Source: Saururus chinensis (lineage: Eukaryota; Streptophyta; Magnoliopsida; Piperales; Saururaceae). From it: 64,000 nt of DNA. Made by a program: the position numbers and the translations under genes. Location: the NCBI GenBank assembly GCA_035235625.1, contig CP141150.1:29218756-29282755 (forward strand), in the 5' to 3' direction. This document shows positions 10,548 through 23,265 of this stretch, piece by piece (within the stretch, counting starts at the first letter, position 1; the number at the start of each line of letters is the position of its first letter). The notes beneath the pieces were generated by a model. It did no database searches. It saw only the letters and a list, made by a program, of their open reading frames with translations, and had not been told where the DNA came from.

Positions 10548-12060
10548 ATGATTAAAATTAGGGTTTTTGATTGCTAACAGAGATTGATTGGACGCCTTTT
10601 AGGTGCAGGTGCATATACAGACATACCTTGGTTCTTCTCATCCTTGAGAAACAAAAAAAATTTATGTTCCTGGCTTCATGTGTATTAGGGTTTACTCAAT
10701 TCTTCCTTGTCAGTTCTTCTTTTTTGTTTATAAATGATATATGAAATTAGGGTTTCTGATTGCTAATAGAGATTGATTTGATGCCTTTTAGGTGCAGGTG
10801 CTTATGCAGATACATGTCATGCATGTTGGTTTCTCTCATCCTTTAGAAAGAAAAATTTATGGTCTTGGTTTCATGTGCATTTTTTCTCAGTTCTTATCAC
10901 TTGTCATATTTCCTCTTTGGTTTATAGATGATATTTGAAATTAGAGTTTCTGATTGCTAACAGATTAATTGGAGGCCTTTTAGGTGCAGGTGCATATGCA
11001 TATGCAGACACATGTCCCTTTAGGAAGAAAGAAATTATGGTCTTGGTTTCATGTGCATTCTTTTCTCAGTTCTTATCACTTCCTTGTAAGTTTTTATCTT
11101 TGGTTTACAGATGATCTTTGAAATTAGGCTTTCGGATTGCTAACAGATTGATTGGTGGCCTCTTAGGTGCAGGTGCATCTGCAGACACACGTCATCTTGG
11201 TTTCTCTCATCCTTGAGGAAGAAAAAATTCTGTGTTCTTGAATTCATATGTATTCTTTACTCAGTTCTTACCAGTTCCTAGTCATTTTTTCTCTTTTGTT
11301 TATAAATGATCTTTGAAATTAGGGTTTCTGAATGAATGCCTTTTAGGTGCAAGTGCATATGCAGACACATATCATCTTGGTTTCTCTCATACTTGAGGAA
11401 GAAAGAATTCGATGTCCTTGGTTTCATGTGCATTACCATTTTCTTGTCAGTTTTTTTATTCGGTTTATAAGTGATCTTGGAAATTAGTGTGTCCGATTGG
11501 AGACCTTTTAGGTGCAGATGCATACGCGGACACATGTTATCTTGGTTTCTTTCATCCTTGTGATAGGAAAAAATTCTATGTTCTTGGTTTCATTTGTGTT
11601 ATTTTCTCAGTTCTTATTACGTCCTTGTCAATTTTTCTCTTTTAATTATAAATGGACTTTGAAATTAGGGTTTCTGATTGCTAACAAGATTGGAGGCCTT
11701 TTAGTTGCAGGTGCATATGCAGACACATGTTATCTTGTCTTCTTTCAACCTTGAGAAAGAAGTTGAAAGAAAAAAATCTGTGGTCATGGTTTCTTTTGTA
11801 TTGTTTTCTTAGTTTTTATGATTTCCTTTTCAGTTTTATTCTTTTGTTTATATATCATCTTTGAAATTAGGGTTTCTGATTGCTAATAGAAATTGATTGG
11901 AGCTTTTAGGAGCAGGTGCATATGCAGACACATGTTATCTATGTTTCTCTCATCTTGAAGTAGAAAAAATTCTCTAGTCTTAGTTTCATTGTATTCTTTT
12001 TTCAGTTCTTAATTCTTCTTTGTCAGCTTCGCCGCCCCCCCCTCCCCCGCCTCTTTTTGT
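10395..12060 (+). repeat. Tandem array A: about nine units of 165-205 bp
   Basis: After the first unit (ATGGCGGCG...), core motifs GTGCAGGTGCATATGCAGAC or close variants begin at about 10603, 10792, 10984, 11167, 11347, 11512, 11705 and 11910. Each unit runs core, then TTGGTTTCTCTCATCC, a purine-rich stretch, TTTCATGTGTATT, CTCAGTTCTTA, CCTTGTCAGT or CCTTGTAAGT, GAAATTAGGGTTTCTGATTG, CTAAC, and CTTTTAG before the next core. The order resembles an exon of about 100 nt plus an 81-nt intron (for example 11086-11166, GTAAGT to TTAG). It ends in a C-rich tract at 12031-12052. Array B is almost identical and array C is diverged. Confidence 0.85.
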
Positions 12061-12384
12061 AAATGATCTCTTATTACTAACAGAGATTGATATCATCTAT
12101 AAGATTTTACTTTCCTTCACATATGAAAAAGGAAGAAACCATATTTAATTGATACTTACAAAATCGTGCAGATCAGTAGAGGATCAGAAAGGTGATTCAG
12201 CATAGCCCATAATTTACTTGTGGAAAACTGGAAGCCGTAGAAGCAGAAGAAATCAATGGGCGGAGCTTCGGCTCTTTCTCTCCCCATCTGCACAGTGCTG
12301 TTTTCTCCAAGTTGGAACGCCACATTAGAACTTGATTTGTTCCTTCGTGTAGTTTTCTTTTTCTTTTGTAAATGATAACATATA

Positions 12385-12477
12385 CTCTCTCCGTCCCAAA
12401 AAATAAGTGACAAAGTGAACTTAAATTTGTTCATTTTAAAAAACTCAAAAACGATACTTATTTTGGGGCAGAGGGAG
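12385..12477. mobile_element. Stowaway-type MITE, U copy A
   Basis: 93 bp with terminal inverted repeats CTCTCTCCGTCCC / ...GGGGCAGAGGGAG, flanked by TA on both sides. This is the classic Tc1/mariner-derived Stowaway structure. It sits at the equivalent place in all three U copies, so it predates their duplication. Confidence 0.85.
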
Positions 12478-12479
12478 TA

Positions 12480-14239
12480 TGTAATATCCACAATACAAAG
12501 ACTCATCGAGTTGCATCCAAGATGTAAAAAAATTAAGATAAATTGGATTGAAATTCCCTTGTTTATAAATGAGATTTTTTTGTAATCAATGACAAAAAAA
12601 TTAAATAAGTGGTAACTGAGAAAAATATAGAATCTCTTTCAAAGTGTTTGTGAGGTCTACTGTTTTTATTTAAGGGTAATACTTCAAAGCTCATGTCTTG
12701 GATTCAACTTCTCAATGGAGTCAAGATCAAGTCATGGATCATAGTTTTAAATGAATTATAAAAGAAGCAATTGTTGTGTAATTTATAATTTATGTGATCA
12801 AATTTGAAAATCAATCCCATGGAAGTTCACTATTTTCAAGCAAGAAGAATGATTAAAACAAAAATTGAACTTATTGTTATGATTACATCGTATGAACTTT
12901 AAATTTTGGAAAACTTTACATTAATTATAGTCTTGTGTTAATTTTGACTGTCCATGTCATTACACAAGAAGTTAGGGGTTCAAGTCAACTCGGGAGTCTT
13001 CAGGGATAAAATGGAGTTCTAAAATTTTGTGTCTAATGCCCAACTCTTTGTGTATAATTTTTCTCCGGTGTAGGGGATGGCGTATATATTTGTTCCTTCT
13101 TATATTGTTTGCTAAAGGATTCACTCAAATTAATTTTCTGAAGAGGTTCAGCATATTGATGATGATTTGATGAGATGAGCAGTTTAGTCAGGTATGTATT
13201 CCATCTAGGTTATAAAAAGAGACTAGTTAATTAAACAGGTATGGAGTGCCTTGTTAAAGTGAAGTAATGGATTAATAGTAATAGTAATTGTATATATTAA
13301 TTTGCTATAGTTGGTATATATCTACGCGTGCAGGTATAGTCCAGTAGTTGAAGTGGTCCCTTTTGGGTGAAAAACTTATCTAAGTGATTTTGACAATTTC
13401 TTCATTCCCTTATCATGTATTCTAGAATTTTGATTTCTATGCGGTTCAGATCTTGTTTTTGATATCAAAGATTGCAAGGTAGGAATTGACAATGTCACTA
13501 TTGATATTGTCAATTATATGATCTTACCATCAACCCAAGTTTCTTCTCTTCATTTGCACTCTTGATATATATAATTGATGTCCCTCGTATTCTGGTCAAT
13601 CCACTAGTACTCGTGATTGATTTAGCGACTTTGCGGGCTGTGTTCCCAAGTTACTAGGCTTTTTTTGCCAACTTTCAAATAGGTTTTTCTTTTGTGGTGT
13701 TTTTTTTATTATAAAATTTACAAGTTTTAAGTTGTATTTTGCTAGTACTTCATTTTTAGATTATGAAAAAGTTCTGATTCTTTTTTGTGTTCTTGATAAA
13801 TTTTGGGTTTCAAGACCTAGGATTAATGATAATGTTCCTTAACTAATTACTCAATCACCAAGTGAGGTATAAATAGATAGTTGGCTGAGCAGCTGAATTG
13901 GTGACATAAACATGTTGCTGATATTAGTATGAGAATAATATGAGTGAAATCTATGAAGTCCCATCTTTGAGAAAAATTATGTTATTATTAAACCCTATTA
14001 TAGAATTGGCATGTAAGAATCCTTTAATGTTTAGTAAGTGTCAGAAAAGCTGAAGGTATGTAAAATTTTCAACATCCACGTGAACATATGTAAATCTCTC
14101 TAAATGTTATTATATAACTGACAAAAAATGTTATAAAATAATAATGTACAAATTTGGAAAGAAAGTATTATATACAATATGTAGTCATATCAGTTAATGG
14201 AGTTTTAATGAGTTTTGAAGTCCTAGAGAGTCTATGGGG
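12480..14239. other. 3' flank of U copy A, no recognised gene
   Basis: AT-rich sequence homologous to 17472-17807 plus 23271-24639 (copy B) and to 34773-35627 plus 56209-56770 (copy C). It holds no open frame above about 60 codons. CAATT at 12768-12772 is the uninterrupted counterpart of the target site of the Reina-type element in copy B. Confidence 0.7.
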
Positions 14240-14938
14240 ACACTTGGGAATCAATTGGATCAAACAAGGAGTTATGTTAATTTTTTAATTTCTAGCCATC
14301 ATGGAGTTTGATTTGGTAAGTCGAGTGTGATGTCCCATAAAATCATATAATACTCGAAATAAACATGCCATCTATTTAAATAATATGTGCCAAGGAGCAT
14401 AGAGTGAGTAATTATATAAAGTTTTATCTCTAGGAATAATATGTGCCAAGGATCATCGTGCATAGAGTGAGTAATTATATAAGGTTTTATCTCTAGGAAC
14501 TTTATATCTTTATACACAGTCAATTTAAATAAGTACATACCTTCTATAGTAGCAAAATAAGGATAATTATTTTGAATTTTTTTTCTTGCACTATTTGTCG
14601 GATCTTTTACAGAATCTTGGGGTGGGTGAGTATCTTTATACTTTTGAGATTGTGCTAGATTCTATAAGTATGCTAATCAAGGAATCTTTACAAACAAATA
14701 TTTTTTTTTCAAATAAGTATTCAGAAATAAATCATTCATTTGAAAATACAACAATCTTAGAACCGTGACACCTAACAACTTATTTTTGCACTTATTGGGC
14801 CACAAAATAAGAAAGATAAACATTTTTTCATGATATTCTATATCCTGTGTAGGTAGATATCATGAATCAGTATCATAGTAATTCCTAGTCTATTATCTAA
14901 AGAACCATCCTAGAGAATGTAAGCACCTCAATATATCC
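14240..14938 (-). repeat. R1 repeat copy 2 (partial)
   Basis: Matches 7957-8610 closely, including TGTGATGTCCCATAAAATC at about 14328 and the GGGGTGGGTGAGTATC block. It contains a short internal duplication (AATATGTGCCAAGGA occurs twice, near 14382 and 14441). The right half of R1 is absent; sequence shared with 31000-31260 follows directly. Confidence 0.7.
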
Positions 14939-15311
14939 TATGTAGTTCAAGATGACCCAAGCCTACACCTATCTTCGTCAAAAGGTACAAATAATGTTGG
15001 TTTCTTATAAAACTTCTATTTTTTGATCTATAATCAAATTGCTCCAATTCTTTGACACTCGGAAGATGAAGGAAATGATAGTTGAAACTGTAAATATTTA
15101 CTCACTTTGTTATATATATAAAAAATAATTTATTCTCTATGTTATATATAAAGAGAGTAAATATTTACTATCTTTATTAGGAAGGAGGCATGCTGTGGAT
15201 ATAGAAGGAGACCGAAGAGAAGGAGGCATGAAGCATGGAGTAAAAATGCTAAAGAAAGGGAGCAACAATTTGGATGAAAGAAGAAGTGATCTGGACAGAA
15301 GAAGAAAAAGA
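14939..15311. other. Spacer of U copy B, shared with 31000-31260
   Basis: Begins GTAGTTCAAGATGACCC, as at 30995, and ends in purine-rich sequence joined straight to the conserved hairpin at 15312. The promoter-like block of copies A and C is missing here. The piece is a shortened copy of the unrecognised coding-like fragment described at 30640-31150. Confidence 0.6.
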
Positions 15312-15373
15312 ATCAGTCATTTGTTGTCCACCTTCATCACCTCGGGGGGTGGATTTGATTTCACAAGACTGAT
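15312..15373 (+). ncRNA. Conserved hairpin upstream of array B
   Basis: Same stems as in copy A (ATCAGTC/GACTGAT and TCCACC/GGTGGA), with small changes only in the loop. Confidence 0.35.
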
Positions 15374-15384
15374 ATGATATGACC

Positions 15385-17050
15385 ATGGCGGCGTTTTCTG
15401 TGCTTGTGCAAATGCAGTCATCTTGGTTTCTCTCATCCTGAGGAAGAAAAATGATGTGTCCTTGGCTTCATGTGTATTATTTTCTCAGTTCTTACCACCT
15501 CCTTGTCAGGTTTGCTCTTTTTGCGCATAAATGATTGAAATTAGGGTTTTTGATTGCTAACTGAGATTGATTGGACGCCTTTTAGGTGCAGGTGCATATA
15601 CAGACATACCTTGGTTCCTCTCATCCTTGAGAAACAAAAAAAATTTATGTTCCTGGCTTCATGTGTATTCTTTTCTCATTTCTTCCTTGTCAGTTCTTCC
15701 TTTTTGTTTATAAATGATATATGAAATTAGGGTTTCTGATTGCTAACAGAGATTGATTTGATGCCTTTTAGGTGCAGGTGCTTATGCAGATACATGTCAT
15801 GCATGTTGGTTTCTCTCATCCTTTAGAAAGAAAAATTTATGGTCTTGGTTTCATGTGTATTTTTTCTCAGTTCTTGTCACTTGTCATATTTCCTCTTTGG
15901 TTTATAGATGATTTTTGAAATTAGAGTTTCTGATTGCTAACAGATTAATTGGAGGTCTTTTAGGTGCAGGTGCATATGCATTTGCAGACACATGTCAGCT
16001 TGGTTTCTCTCATCCTTTAGGTAGAAAGAAATTATGGTCTTGGTTTCATGTGCATTCTTTTCTCAGTTCTTATCACTTGATTGTAAGTTTTTGTCTTTGG
16101 TTTACAGATGATCTTTGAAATTAGGCTTTCGGATTGCCAACAGATTGATTGGAGGCCTCTTAGGTGCAGGTGCATCTGCAGATCACGTCATCTTGGTTTC
16201 TCTCATCCTTGAGGAAGAAAAAATTCTGTGTTCTTGAATTTATATGTATTCTTTACTCAGTTCTTACCAGTTCCTAGTCATTTTTTCTCTTTTGTTTATA
16301 AATGATCTTTGAAATTAGGGTTTCTGAATGAATGCCTTTTAGGTGCAAGTGCATATGCAGACACATATCATCTTGGTTTCTCTCATACTTGAGGAAGAAA
16401 GAATTCGATGTCCTTGGTTTCATGTGCATTACCATTTTCTTGTCAGTTTTTTTATTCGGTTTATAAGTGATCTTGGAAATTAGTGTGTCCGATTGGAGAC
16501 CTTTTAGGTGCAGATGCATACGCGGACACATGTTATCTTGGTTTCTTTCATCCTTGTGAAAGGAAAAGATTCTATGTTCTTGGTTTCATTTGTGTTATTT
16601 TCTCAGTTCTTATCACGTCCTTGTCAATTTTTCTCTTTTAATTATAAATGGACTTTGAAATTAGGGTTTCTGATTGCTAACAAGATTGGAGGCCTTTTAG
16701 TTGCATATGCAGACACATGTTATCTTGTCTTCTTTCATCCTTGAGAAAGAAGTTGAAAGAAAAAGATCTGTGGTCATGGTTTCTTTTGTATTATTTTCTT
16801 AGTTTTTATGATTTCCTTTTCAGTTTTATTCTTTTGTTTATATATCATCTTTGAAATTAGGGTTTCTGATTGCTAATAGAAATTGATTGGAGCTTTTAGG
16901 AGCAGGTGCATATGCAGACACATGTTACCTATGTTTCTCTCATCTTGAAGTAGAAAAAATTCTCTGGTCTTAGTTTCATTGTATTCTTTTTTCAGTTCTT
17001 AATTCTTCTTTGTCAGCTTCGCCCCCCCCCCCCCCCCCCCCCCTCTTTTT
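15385..17050 (+). repeat. Tandem array B, near-identical to array A
   Basis: Nine units in the same order as array A; the stretch 16274-16531 appears identical to 11278-11535. The intron-like segment 16083-16163 (GTAAGT to TTAG) is again 81 nt. The array ends in an uninterrupted run of about 22 C at 17022-17043. Confidence 0.85.
17022..17043 (+). repeat. Homopolymer C tract
   Basis: About 22 consecutive C. The equivalent place in copy A is C-rich but broken by T and G (12031-12052), and it is absent in copy C. Length may be affected by sequencing error. Confidence 0.8.
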
Positions 17051-17377
17051 GTAAATGATCTCTTATTACTAACCGAGATTGATATCATCTATAAGATTTT
17101 ACTTTCCTTCACATATGAAAAAGGAAGAAACCATATTTAATAGATACTTACAAAATCGTGCAGGTCAGTAGAGGATCAGAAAGGTGATTCAGCATAGCCC
17201 ATAATTTACCTGTGGAAAACTGGAAGCCGTACAAGCAGAAGAAATCAATGGGCGGAGCTTCGGCTCTTTCTCTTCCCCATCTGCACAGTGCTGTTTTCTC
17301 CAAGCTGGAACGCAACATTAGAACTTGATTTGTTCCTTCGTGTAGTTTTCTTTTTCTTTTTTAAATGATAACATGTA

Positions 17378-17469
17378 CTCCCTCCGTCCCAAAAACAAGT
17401 GACAAAGTGAACTAAAATTTGTTCATTTTAAAAAACCCAAAAACGATACTTATTTTGGGGCAGAGGGAG
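17378..17469. mobile_element. Stowaway-type MITE, U copy B
   Basis: 92 bp, ends CTCCCTCCGTCCC / GGGGCAGAGGGAG, flanked by TA. Orthologous in position to those at 12385 and 34680. Confidence 0.85.
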
Positions 17470-17807
17470 TATATAATATCCACAATACAAAGACTCATCG
17501 AGTTGCATCCAAGATGGAGAAAATTAAGATAAATTGCATTGAAATTCCATTGTTTATAAATGAGATTTTTTTGTAATCAATGACAAAAAAATTAAATAAG
17601 TGGTAACTGAGAAAAATATAGAATCTCTTTCCATTGTTTATGATACACTATTTTTTATATGCGACCTTTCTCTCCATAGTGTTGGTGAGGTCTACTGTTT
17701 TTATTTGAAGGTATTACTTCAAAGCTCATGTCTTGGATTCAACTTCTCAATGGAGTCAAGATCAAGTCATGGATCATAGTTTGAAATGAATTATAAAAGA
17801 AGCAATT

Positions 17808-18148
17808 TGTTATGGATCGTTCTTTGATTAGTTATTAGATGATAGTTTGCTTATTTTGCTTGTAAGCCCATAAGGCTACTAGGTCTTTTGTTTATTTCCT
17901 GTTACAAGCCCATAAGGCTAGTTAGGACATTAATCAAGCCCATTACGGGTTAAGTTATGTATTGGCTTAGAGCCTTGATGATAATCAGAAAATCACTTAG
18001 CCCTAATCTCCTTTCTCTCTCCCCAACTTCTCTCTTTTCCCTGCCTTTCGTCCCTTCTCTGGTTCGGCCTGAACCAGTGGAAGTCTTGCTCTCCTCTTCG
18101 TCTCTCATTCTCCTAATTGCAGAGCCCTGATTCGTAGGGTTTATAACA
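17808..18148 (+). repeat. 5' LTR of the Reina-type element
   Basis: 341 bp, TG...CA ends, preceded by CAATT and followed by the Met primer site. Confidence 0.95.
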
Positions 18149-18149
18149 T

Positions 18150-18161
18150 TGGTATCGGAGC
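18150..18161 (+). other. Primer binding site, initiator-Met type
   Basis: TGGTATCGGAGC starts two bases after the LTR and differs by one base from the usual TGGTATCAGAGC. Confidence 0.85.
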
Positions 18162-21100
18162 AACGCTCCTACTATGGGTAAATAAACATGGTGCAGACAA
18201 AGAGCATGTCCGCCATGGAACAACAAACAACTGTAGAACCGTCCGCCCAGAGTTCCGATAGCACACCAGTTGCACATGGAGGAACAGCAACGGACGACGC
18301 CCTGTTGCAGGTCTTCTCTGAACTTTTGAGTGAATTTCGCCTTCTCAGATCAGAACAGCAGGCGTCATTTGAAAGACTCGTCAACCAGTCAAATTGAGGT
18401 CCTTCCAGCGGTTGCCAGCAGGTTGTATTACAGGAGGACGAGGCCGCCACTGAATTCCGCTGCGGACTGTTGCTGCCACCAGAGCGACCTCATCTTCCTC
18501 CGCTGGCAGGGCCGGCTGCCCCTGGTCAGCGTGACCCTGCACCCCACCGGCCGGTCCCCCCCTGCAGCAACGGACCTTCCTGTGGATGGGAAAGGTCCTA
18601 ACCCAATTCCGGCAGGTGATGCTGCCTCTCAGACATATCAGCGACAGCAACCACCTGGATTCATGAGGGATCGCCACAATATGTTGGGGGTTCAAAATCC
18701 CAACTTGCATGATTCAGGAGAGTTTCAGCAAGACTATGACTCTGGTTATGCACCACGGATGGCTGAACCGCGGCTGGCACGCTTGCAATTCCCAAGATAT
18801 ACGGGGGATGACAATCCTATTGACTGGGTTTACAGGGCTGAAATTTTTTTTGCTTATCAGGCTACAACTATGGATGTGGAGAAGCTTCGGGTGGCTGCCT
18901 TCCACTTGGAGGGTGACGCTCTTGTCTGGTTCCAGTATTTTGAGCGGGAAGTGCATAATCCGACTTGGCAGAAATTCACAACAGAATTATGTGCACAGTT
19001 CGGCCCCAACAATTTTGCCGATTTTAATGAGCTCTTATCCTCCTTATCCCAAACAACGACTGTGAGAGCCTATCAAGTTGAGTTTATGAGGGTGGCTACT
19101 AGACTTCCGCACTGGACACAAGCGGCATTGGTTGGCACATTTCGTCGTGGTCTCAAACCAAAGATTGCCGATGAGATCTGTCATTTCTCCTGCTCTACCA
19201 TGCAGGACATTGTGCGGCACGCTCGCATTCAGGAGGAGAAATTGATTCGTCAGAGGAGGACTTTCCGACCAGCAGGCCCTCTCCAGAACCAACCATGGGC
19301 CCCTTCCCTGGCTCCAGCAGGTCGTCCTCGTCAGCTGTCCGGTACTATTCCTGGTACTTCAGTCCCCTTTTGTCGCTTATCTCAGGCTCAGATGGAAGAT
19401 AGGAGATCGAAGGGGTTATGCTTCAACTGCGACGAGCGTTTCTCGCCCGGTCATCGTTGTAAAACTCCTCCTACTGCTCTTATTTTGGAAGAGGCTTGGG
19501 ACGATGCCACGGGCTGGGAGCAGCCGGATCCTTCGGATGATTCCGATGTTCTGCCAGAGATTTCTTTACATGCTTTTTCCGGTGTGTATACGCCCCAGAC
19601 GATGCGTGTCCAAGGCTTGCTTAAGCGGCAATAGGTGGCAGTGCTTATTGATAGTGGCAGTACACATAATTTTATTAATGACAGGGTTGCACAGCGTTTG
19701 GGCTGCCATGTTTCTGCTTCCACTCCTTTTGATGTGTTGATAGGAGATGGGAAACACCTTCGTAGCACAGGCGTTTGTCCGCGAGCTGAGTTAGTTATTC
19801 AAGGCCATCATTTTGTTCTAGATCTTTATTTATTGCCTACAAAGGGGGCTGACATTGTACTAGGCGTTCAGTGGCTGCAAGAATTAGGGGATGTCACATG
19901 GAACTTCCGCCAGATGCTTATGGAGTTCGATCTGGGCGACCAACGGGTGCGCCTTCAGGGGTCCGCTCCGGGTACCCTCCACTCTGCACAGGACCTTAGC
20001 TCATTTTTTCGTTGTACTCATCAAGGATTCTTGCTTCAGTTTTTGGTACATACCTCTATCGATTCGTCAATGGTCCCTGCGGACCTCGCAGCTCTCTTGG
20101 CCGACTACTCTACCCTCTTTGCTGAGCCTTCCGGATTGCCACCTATCCGCTCCTATGACCACCGTATTCCAGTTCGGTCTGATGCCTCTCCGGCCAACGT
20201 CCATCCTTACAGGTACCCCCAAATCCAAAAGAATGAAATCGAGAAATTAGTCTCTGACATGTTGGATGCAGGCATTATTCGCACTAGTACGAGTTCCTAT
20301 TCCTGACATGTTTTGCTGGTTAGAAAAAAAGATGGGACTTGGCGCTTTTGTGTCGATTATCGGGCACTTAATGCTATGACACATAAGGATAAGTTCCCCA
20401 TCCCCATCATTGAAGAACTCTTGGATGAATTGGGTGGCTCACACTATTTTTCTAAACTAGACTTGCGTTCTGGGTATCATCAGATTAGAATGCATCCGGC
20501 TAACATTCATAAGACGGCCTTCCGTACTCATGATGGACATTTTGAATTTTTGGTAATGACCTTTGGCCTCACTAATGCCCCTTCTACTTTTCAGAGTCTT
20601 ATGAACGAGGTGTTTCGGCCTTATTTGCGTCGGTTTGTCTTGGTGTTTTTTGACGATATATTGATCTACAGTCCTACCTGGGAGACCCACTTAGACCATC
20701 TCCGTTGTGTCCTTGTCCTTTTGGAGCAGCATTCCCTCTTCCTTAAGAGGTCCAAATGTGTTTTTGGCACTACTCAGGTGGATTATTTGGGGCATCTTAT
20801 CACAGGCGGGGGTGTATCTACTGATCCGGCTAAGGTGGCTGCTATGCGGGAGTGGCCCACTCCCACATCTCCTAAGGCTTTACGGGGATTCTTGGGTCTC
20901 ACTGGCTATTATCGACGTTTTATCTCACAGTATGGAATCATTGCCGCTCCTCTTACCGCCCTCCTAAAAAAGGGTTCCTTTCAGTGGTCTTCTGAGGCTC
21001 AAGCTGCTTTTGATGCTCTTAAAGCAGCCGTGTCGACCGCTCCAGTACTTGCATTACCGGACTTTCATCAGCCTTTTGTGGTCGAGACGGATGCCTCTGA

Positions 21101-22924
21101 GACTGGATTAGGGGCCGTCCTCTTACAGTCTGGCCGCCCCATTGCTTTCTTTAGTAAAGCATTATCTGGGTGTTCCCTCTTATTATCTGCTTATGCGCGG
21201 GAGATGTTAGCGATTGTTCATGCCGTTACTAAGTGGCGCCCTTATTTATTGGGTCGACATTTCCTTATCCGTACTGATCATCAGCCGCTGAAATATATGT
21301 TGGAGTAGCGCATCACCACTCCAGCCCAGCAGCGTTGGATTTCTAAACTTTTGGGGTATGATTATGAGTTATCTTATAAAAAGGGGTCTGACAATGTGGT
21401 TGTTGATGCACTCTCCAGGCAATTTGCCACCGCTCAGGATATGACTTTATCTAGTCCGGTCTTTCCCTTTCTGGACCACCTCCGTCAGGCGTATTCTCAG
21501 GATCCAGAGGCCGTGATCCTCCTTGAACGTTTGCAGGCTGACCCTTCTAGTATGCCTTCTTTTGTTTTACAGGGTGACTTGATTTTCTGGAAGGATCGTC
21601 TATGGGTTCCGCATGATACTCAGCTCCGCACTTCCATACTTTCTCACTTCCATGATTCTCCTTTTGCTGGACATGAAGGTTCCTTTCGTACCTACAAACG
21701 AGTGTCCCAGAGTTTTTTGTGGCCGGGTCTCCGCCGTGCAGTTCATGATTATGTTGCATGTTGTGGTGTTTGCCAGCGTGCCAAGGCTTCTACTACTGCT
21801 CCCCCCGGGTTTCTATAGCCACTGCCTATTCTTGAGCGCATTTGGGAGGATGTTTCCATGGATTTTATTGAAGCTCTGCCCTTGGTTCAAGGAAAATCTG
21901 TTATTATGGTTGTGGTGGATCGGTTGTCCAAATATGCCCATTTCAGCCCTCTCGGCCATCCCTTCACAGCCAAGGATGTGGCCGCGATCTATGTTCGTGA
22001 TGTGGCCAAACTGCATGGGATGCCGCGCACCATTGTTTCGGACCGTGATCGGATTTTTATTTCCCATTTTTGGCAAGAATTTTTCTCTCTACAGGGCACC
22101 TCCTTGCACATGAGTACGGCTTACCACCCTCAGACGGATGGTCAGACCAAGGTGGTCAACAGATGCCTTGAGCAGTATCTTCGTTGTTTTGTTGGCGACA
22201 ACCCCCATAAGTGGCTTCATTTTTTACCTTGGGCTGAGTATTCTTATAATACGGCTTTTCATACAGCTGCCGGTTTCTCCCCCTTTCGGGTCGTGTATGG
22301 TCGGGATCCCCCTAGTATATTGGCTTATGTGCCCCACCGGGCTGCCGTTGGAGAAGTCGATCATCTTCTGCAGACTCGTGATGAGTTACTCCGTCAGCTC
22401 AAGCACAATTTGAAGACTGCTCAAAACAGGATGAAGCAAGTGTATGATGGTCATCGTACCGATCGGGCATTTCAGCTAGGTGACTTGGACTATGTCAGTT
22501 TCATGCCTCAGCGGCAATCTTCATTATTTCAGCCCACGAGTGCCAAGTTGGCTCATCGCTTTCATGGTCCTTACACTATTGTTGACCGTGTTGGTGCTGT
22601 TGCCTACCGTCTTCAGCTTCCGGCCAACTCTCAGGTTCATCCTGTCTTCCATGTTTCCCGCCTCCGCCGTTTTGTGGGTGATCCTTCACGCGTTGTGCAG
22701 AGTCCTCCGCCCCCGCTCCTGCTTCCTGATGTACCGCTGCATGTTCCTTCTTCTATCCTTGACACTCGCCGTATTCATTGCTCTGGCCGGCTTGTGTCTG
22801 AGATTCTAGTTGCTTGGCATGGTCGCTCCTTGGATGAGGCTTCCTGGATGTCAGAGGATGACTTCTATGATCGTTTTTCAGATTTTGCGCCTTGAGGACA
22901 AGGCGGTAGCGGAGCGTGGTGGAT

Positions 22925-23265
22925 TGTTATGGATCGTTATTTGATTAGTTCTTAGATGATAGTTTGCTTATTTTGCTTGTAAGCCCATAAGGCTACTAGG
23001 TATTTTGTTTATTTCCTGTTACAAGCCCATAAGGCTAGTTAGGACATTAATCAAGCCCATTACGGGTTAAGTTATGTATTGGCTTAGAGCCTTGATGATA
23101 ATCAGAAAATCACTTAGCCCTAATCTCCTTTCTCTCTCCCCGACTTCTCTCTTTTCCCTGCCTTTCGTCCCTTCTCTGGTTTGGCCTGAACCAGTGGAAG
23201 TCTTGCTCCCCTCTTCGTCTCTCATTCTCCTAATTGCAGAGTTCTGATTCGTAGGGTTTATAACA
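22925..23265 (+). repeat. 3' LTR of the Reina-type element
   Basis: 341 bp, followed by the duplication CAATT; about 2.3 percent different from the 5' copy. Confidence 0.95.

Larger units (their letters stand above)
17808..23265 (+). mobile_element. Reina-type Ty3 chromovirus, young, a few breaks
   Basis: 5458 bp with two 341 bp LTRs (TGTTATGG...TTATAACA) and a 5 bp duplication CAATT (17803-17807 and 23266-23270). Parts in order: primer site TGGTATCGGAGC (18150-18161); gag about 18.2-19.5 kb with 'RLQFPRYTGDDNPIDW' and a CCHC-like knuckle 'CFNCDERFSPGHRC'; protease near 19.65 kb ('LIDSGSTHNFI'); reverse transcriptase about 20.3-20.9 kb with 'FFDDILIY'; RNase H about 21.0-21.45 kb ('[13 protein letters not shown]'); integrase about 21.6-22.5 kb with an HHCC-type finger and the DDE landmarks 'MDFIEALP' and 'VSDRDRIF'; a chromodomain-like end about 22.74-22.89 kb; polypurine tract 22908-22924. 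The LTRs differ at about 8 of 341 positions. At an assumed 1.3e-8 substitutions per site per year that is near 0.9 million years. It is broken, with about four interruptions. Confidence 0.93.

Noticed and set aside
11278-11535. 85-codon minus-strand frame present identically at 16274-16531
   Set aside because: Identity follows from the recent A/B duplication; the frame spans two array units and is not kept in array C.
10395-12060. Regularly spaced repeats suggesting a CRISPR array
   Set aside because: Units are diverged along their whole length with no repeat/spacer alternation, and the DNA is from a plant.
20313-22895. Many overlapping frames in other phases across the Reina-type pol region
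   Set aside because: They are shadows of the reverse transcriptase, RNase H and integrase sequence.
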